NCBI RefSeq assembly: GCF_024347395.1
Contig: NZ_AP025475.1
Coordinates: 1 to 64,000, forward strand
From: Vibrio cortegadensis
GTDB taxonomy: Bacteria > Pseudomonadota > Gammaproteobacteria > Enterobacterales > Vibrionaceae
Reading direction: 5' to 3'
DNA length: 64,000 bases
The notes under the pieces are model-generated. The model saw only the letters and a list, made by a program, of their open reading frames with translations. It was not told the origin of the DNA and did not search any database. Below, piece after piece: positions 61,765-64,000 of this stretch. The translations under genes were made by a program, and so were the position numbers. Position 1 is the first letter of the stretch; every line of letters begins with the position of its first letter.

Positions 61765-63037
61765 CCAATGTCCGGTTTTGCTAGCGCCGAGTCAGCTTAG
61801 TTCCCTTGGTGGTTTTAAGCCTCAGTTAGATACCAGCAAGTTATCAATGCAGGAATTGGCATTGGCAACAGGGATTTCACACGACGCCAAAATGAAACCC
61901 TATCAAGTTGTTAATGGTATCGCGGTTATCCGTATTCAGGGTGCATTGATTCACAACCTCGGGTGGAGCAGCAGCAACTACACCGGATACGACGTTATCA
62001 AGCGAAAAGTGGCTTTCGCTATGCAAGATAAGGACGTAAAGGGTGTATTCCTGCTTTTTCATACCGGAGGCGGTAGCGTCTACGGTTGCCCTGATACGGG
62101 CGACTTGATTCACCAATGCAGCAAGGTTAAGCCAGTATGGACCCTATCTGAAGATATGGCTTACTCAGCAGGGCAATGGCTACACGCTCAGGGCTCACGT
62201 CGTCTTGTTACTCAAAGCGGCGGTTTGGGCTCGGTAGGCGTTGTTGTGGCTCACGCTGATATGTCGAAGATGCTGGATGATTATGGGATCAATATGACCC
62301 TTCTTTTTGATGGCAAGCATAAGGTCGACGGAAACCCATACGAAGCGTTATCAAATACCGTAAAAGACAAAATTCTTGCTGACTGTAAAAAGACGCGTGG
62401 CAGCTTCGCTTCTGCCGTATCGCGAGGAACAGGCATGAGCGTTGGTGATGTACTTAGTACCGAGGCGGAATGCTACACAGGGCAAGAGGCTGTTGATATT
62501 GGCTTCGCACAAGAAGTTGTCAGCAGTAATACCATCCTTAACGAGTTCATTGAGCACGTTAACAAACCGAAATCAGTAACCACATTAGGAAACGTCATGG
62601 ATCCGAACAAAGACAAAAAGCAGGCCGACTCGCAGGCAACAGAGCAACAAGCGAGCACTACAGCGCCTGCAGAAACCGAACCTGCTCAGTCTGCGTCTGA
62701 GCAATCTCAACAAGCCGATGAACGTTCTCGCATTAAAGGCATTATGGGCTGTGCGGAAGCGGAAGGTCGTGGTGAGTTAGCTAACCATTTAGCTTTTGAT
62801 ACCAACATGAGTGTTGATGAAGCAAAAGGTATTCTTGCTGTAGCTCCTAAAGCAACCGTGGCGGCTTCATCTTCAGTGCAAAAACCTGCTTCTGATGCAT
62901 TTGCTCAAGCAATGGGTACCGAAGAACATCCAAATCTGTCAGCAGACGGTGTTGAAGAAAATGCGGAAACAGGCTCTGTTGACGTACAAGCATCTGCAAT
63001 CTTGGCTGACTTTAAAGCAGCAACGGGAGTGAAATAA
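61739..63037 (+). CDS. Head maturation protease, gpC-like (S49 family)
   Basis: 432 residues from MNQIISQFNQ with ribosome site GGGAG; it overlaps the portal by 26 bases. S49 protease: FHTGGGSVYG (108-117), catalytic Ser143 in EDMAYSAGQW, and GGLGSVGVVVAH after it. From about residue 287 the protein becomes a Gln/Glu-rich scaffold part that can also be made separately. Cleaves scaffold and portal during head maturation. Confidence 0.88.
   Translation: MNQIISQFNQCPVLLAPSQLSSLGGFKPQLDTSKLSMQELALATGISHDAKMKPYQVVNGIAVIRIQGALIHNLGWSSSNYTGYDVIKRKVAFAMQDKDVKGVFLLFHTGGGSVYGCPDTGDLIHQCSKVKPVWTLSEDMAYSAGQWLHAQGSRRLVTQSGGLGSVGVVVAHADMSKMLDDYGINMTLLFDGKHKVDGNPYEALSNTVKDKILADCKKTRGSFASAVSRGTGMSVGDVLSTEAECYTGQEAVDIGFAQEVVSSNTILNEFIEHVNKPKSVTTLGNVMDPNKDKKQADSQATEQQASTTAPAETEPAQSASEQSQQADERSRIKGIMGCAEAEGRGELANHLAFDTNMSVDEAKGILAVAPKATVAASSSVQKPASDAFAQAMGTEEHPNLSADGVEENAETGSVDVQASAILADFKAATGVK
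62597..63037 (+). CDS. Internal scaffold protein, gpNu3-like (in-frame start within C)
   Basis: ATG at 62597 begins MDPNKDKKQADSQATEQQ, preceded by TTAGGAAACGTC, a good ribosome site. Same frame as C; 146 residues of Gln/Ala-rich sequence typical of scaffolds. In lambda, Nu3 is made exactly this way. Inferred from layout and ribosome site. Confidence 0.6.
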   Translation: MDPNKDKKQADSQATEQQASTTAPAETEPAQSASEQSQQADERSRIKGIMGCAEAEGRGELANHLAFDTNMSVDEAKGILAVAPKATVAASSSVQKPASDAFAQAMGTEEHPNLSADGVEENAETGSVDVQASAILADFKAATGVK

Positions 63038-63375
63038 TGACAACCGAAAATTTAGATTACAGCGAAGTAATTACAGGTGACACTGACATTGAGCATGTGA
63101 CGGTAATTATCGCATCTGGTGAAGATGTGGCTCAGTACACTCCACTGGTACATGATGAAACCAGCGGTCATTACAAAGCAGCTGTCGCGGCAACGAAAAA
63201 GGCTCAATTCCTTTCATCTTTTGCTGTTGATGCTACGAGTGGCGCAAAAACTCACACAGCTATCAAAGCGATTAGCATCGACCCTGCTGTCGTGGCCTAT
63301 CCGGCAGGCATGGGTGACGAGCTGAAATCAGGTTTGTTTGCGGGTACGCCGATTAGTACTCAGTCGCCAGCATAA
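63037..63375 (+). CDS. D: Head decoration protein, gpD-like
   Basis: 112 residues (lambda gpD 110). MTTENLDYSEVITGD opening; QYTPLVHDETSGHYKAAVAA and a C-terminal DELKSGLFAGTPIS align with lambda gpD (APAMTPLMLD, AFAGTAIS). Stabilises the expanded head. The ATG overlaps the C stop (TAATG). Confidence 0.88.
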   Translation: MTTENLDYSEVITGDTDIEHVTVIIASGEDVAQYTPLVHDETSGHYKAAVAATKKAQFLSSFAVDATSGAKTHTAIKAISIDPAVVAYPAGMGDELKSGLFAGTPISTQSPA

Positions 63376-63396
63376 CCAACTCTCTTTCATTTCTAT

Positions 63397-63421
63397 AAAA
63401 GAGCCTTTATGGCTCTTTTTT
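63397..63421 (+). terminator. Terminator-like hairpin between D and E
   Basis: AAAAGAGCC, loop TTTAT, GGCTCTTTTTT. Between two head genes, so probably a partial terminator or mRNA-stabilising hairpin that lowers or separates expression. Confidence 0.7.
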
Positions 63422-63437
63422 CATTTCTGGAGTATCC

Positions 63438-64000
63438 ATGAAATTAACAGCTTTAACGACTGCAGTGCTTATTGCACTCAAGCAGCAAATGCCGCCTCAA
63501 TATGTGCCTGCACTTCGCAAGCGTTTAGTTAAAGGCGAAATCACTTTTCCGACCAAAGCGATTGCATTCGACAAGATTAAGAAAGGTCGAAAGTTAGCCC
63601 CGCTTGTTTCACCAATGATTTCCGGTAAGCCACAAAAGCAAAAAGGTGGCGTGATGACTTCGGTCGAACCGGCTTATGTGAAACCAACGGATACCGTAAC
63701 CTCTGATCGTCTTCTAAAGCGTCAGCCTGGTGAAGCGCTTATGGGTGAACTGTCGCCAGCGCAGCGCTTGAATGCTATTCGTGCTGACTTATTGAATGAG
63801 CAGTATGAAAGCATTGAGCGTCGTGAAGAGTGGATGTTGTGTGAAGTGCTCAAAACTGGCGGTGTGACGTTGGAAGGTGAAAGCTTTGAAGCCATCCATA
63901 TCGACTATGGCCGAAGCCCTGAGAACAACGTTACTTTGTCCGGTGCTGACAAATGGAGCGCACTGGAGAAAGACAGTGAAAAACCTATGGAAGACATCGA
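63438..64000 (+). CDS. E: Major capsid protein, gpE-like (cut by window edge)
   Basis: First 187 residues only. Ribosome site GGAG, then MKLTALTTAVLIALKQQMPP. PAYVKPTDTVTSDRLLKRQP and PAQRLNAIRADLLNEQYESI correspond to the lambda gpE N-terminal half. The damaged left-arm copy supplies the rest (about 343 residues in all). Forms the icosahedral head. Confidence 0.92.
   Translation, partial: MKLTALTTAVLIALKQQMPPQYVPALRKRLVKGEITFPTKAIAFDKIKKGRKLAPLVSPMISGKPQKQKGGVMTSVEPAYVKPTDTVTSDRLLKRQPGEALMGELSPAQRLNAIRADLLNEQYESIERREEWMLCEVLKTGGVTLEGESFEAIHIDYGRSPENNVTLSGADKWSALEKDSEKPMEDI

Noticed and set aside
1..64000. CRISPR array, insertion sequence or integrase/att site
   Set aside because: None seen. 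The only large repeat is the whole-arm inversion, and no transposase or recombinase other than the protelomerase is visible.

Overview
The window is one end of a linear plasmid-prophage (telomere phage) of the N15 type. It is assembled head to head with its own reverse complement. A perfect palindrome centred between 39083 and 39084 (75 bp per arm) joins two arms. The right arm (39084-64000) is clean and densely coding. The left arm (1-39083) is the same phage end on the opposite strand, but full of indels, many of them homopolymer shortenings, that break almost every long gene. The simplest explanation is long-read passage round a covalently closed hairpin telomere, with the second strand poorly polished. 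A true head-to-head replication dimer is the alternative. Left-arm frameshifts should not be read as biological pseudogenes. Left-arm positions 1 to about 13.98 kb correspond to genome beyond the right edge, so tail genes can be read only there, in damaged form.

Right arm, outward from the telomere: telomere repeats and promoter; protelomerase (39246-41273); two small genes and a 1212-residue RepA primase-helicase on the minus strand (41341-45540); a long repA leader with promoter, operator and terminator hairpin; and a lambda/P22-like immunity switch (LexA-type repressor, three operators, P22-type Cro; 45854-46809). Next come an unknown early gene, a Q-type antiterminator (47432-48160), and a tightly overlapping early operon. 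That operon includes an RdgC-FtsK-gamma fusion, an SSB without acidic tip, an ASCH protein, a DUF4406 protein and several tiny proteins (48057-53557). A probable late promoter and terminator pair (pR'/tR', 53541-53634) precedes a Mu Com-like regulator and DNA methyltransferase, then lysis genes (holin, SAR endolysin, Rz/Rz1; 55043-56432), small genes, a lambda-like cos site (about 57438-57453), and lambda-type packaging and head genes (Nu1, A, W, B, C/Nu3, D, E; 57508-64000).

The damaged left arm continues the lambda order on the minus strand: E, FI, FII, Z, U, V, G/T, tape measure, an unresolved stretch, a gpK-like NlpC protein and a J-like host-specificity protein. The gpV-type tail tube implies a siphovirus. 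SSB and other proteins look most like Vibrio or close relatives, so the host is probably a Vibrio-like gammaproteobacterium (inference). No integrase or attachment site is seen, as expected for a plasmid prophage.

How it fits together: the repressor holds down cro/Q and probably repA; RepA replicates the plasmid; the protelomerase resolves the replicated telomeres; and four dispersed 16-bp palindromes closely resembling the F-plasmid SopB site may be centromeres (no sopAB genes are seen here). On induction Q would let polymerase pass tR' into methylase, lysis and head genes. The methylase appears to be under Com-type translational control.
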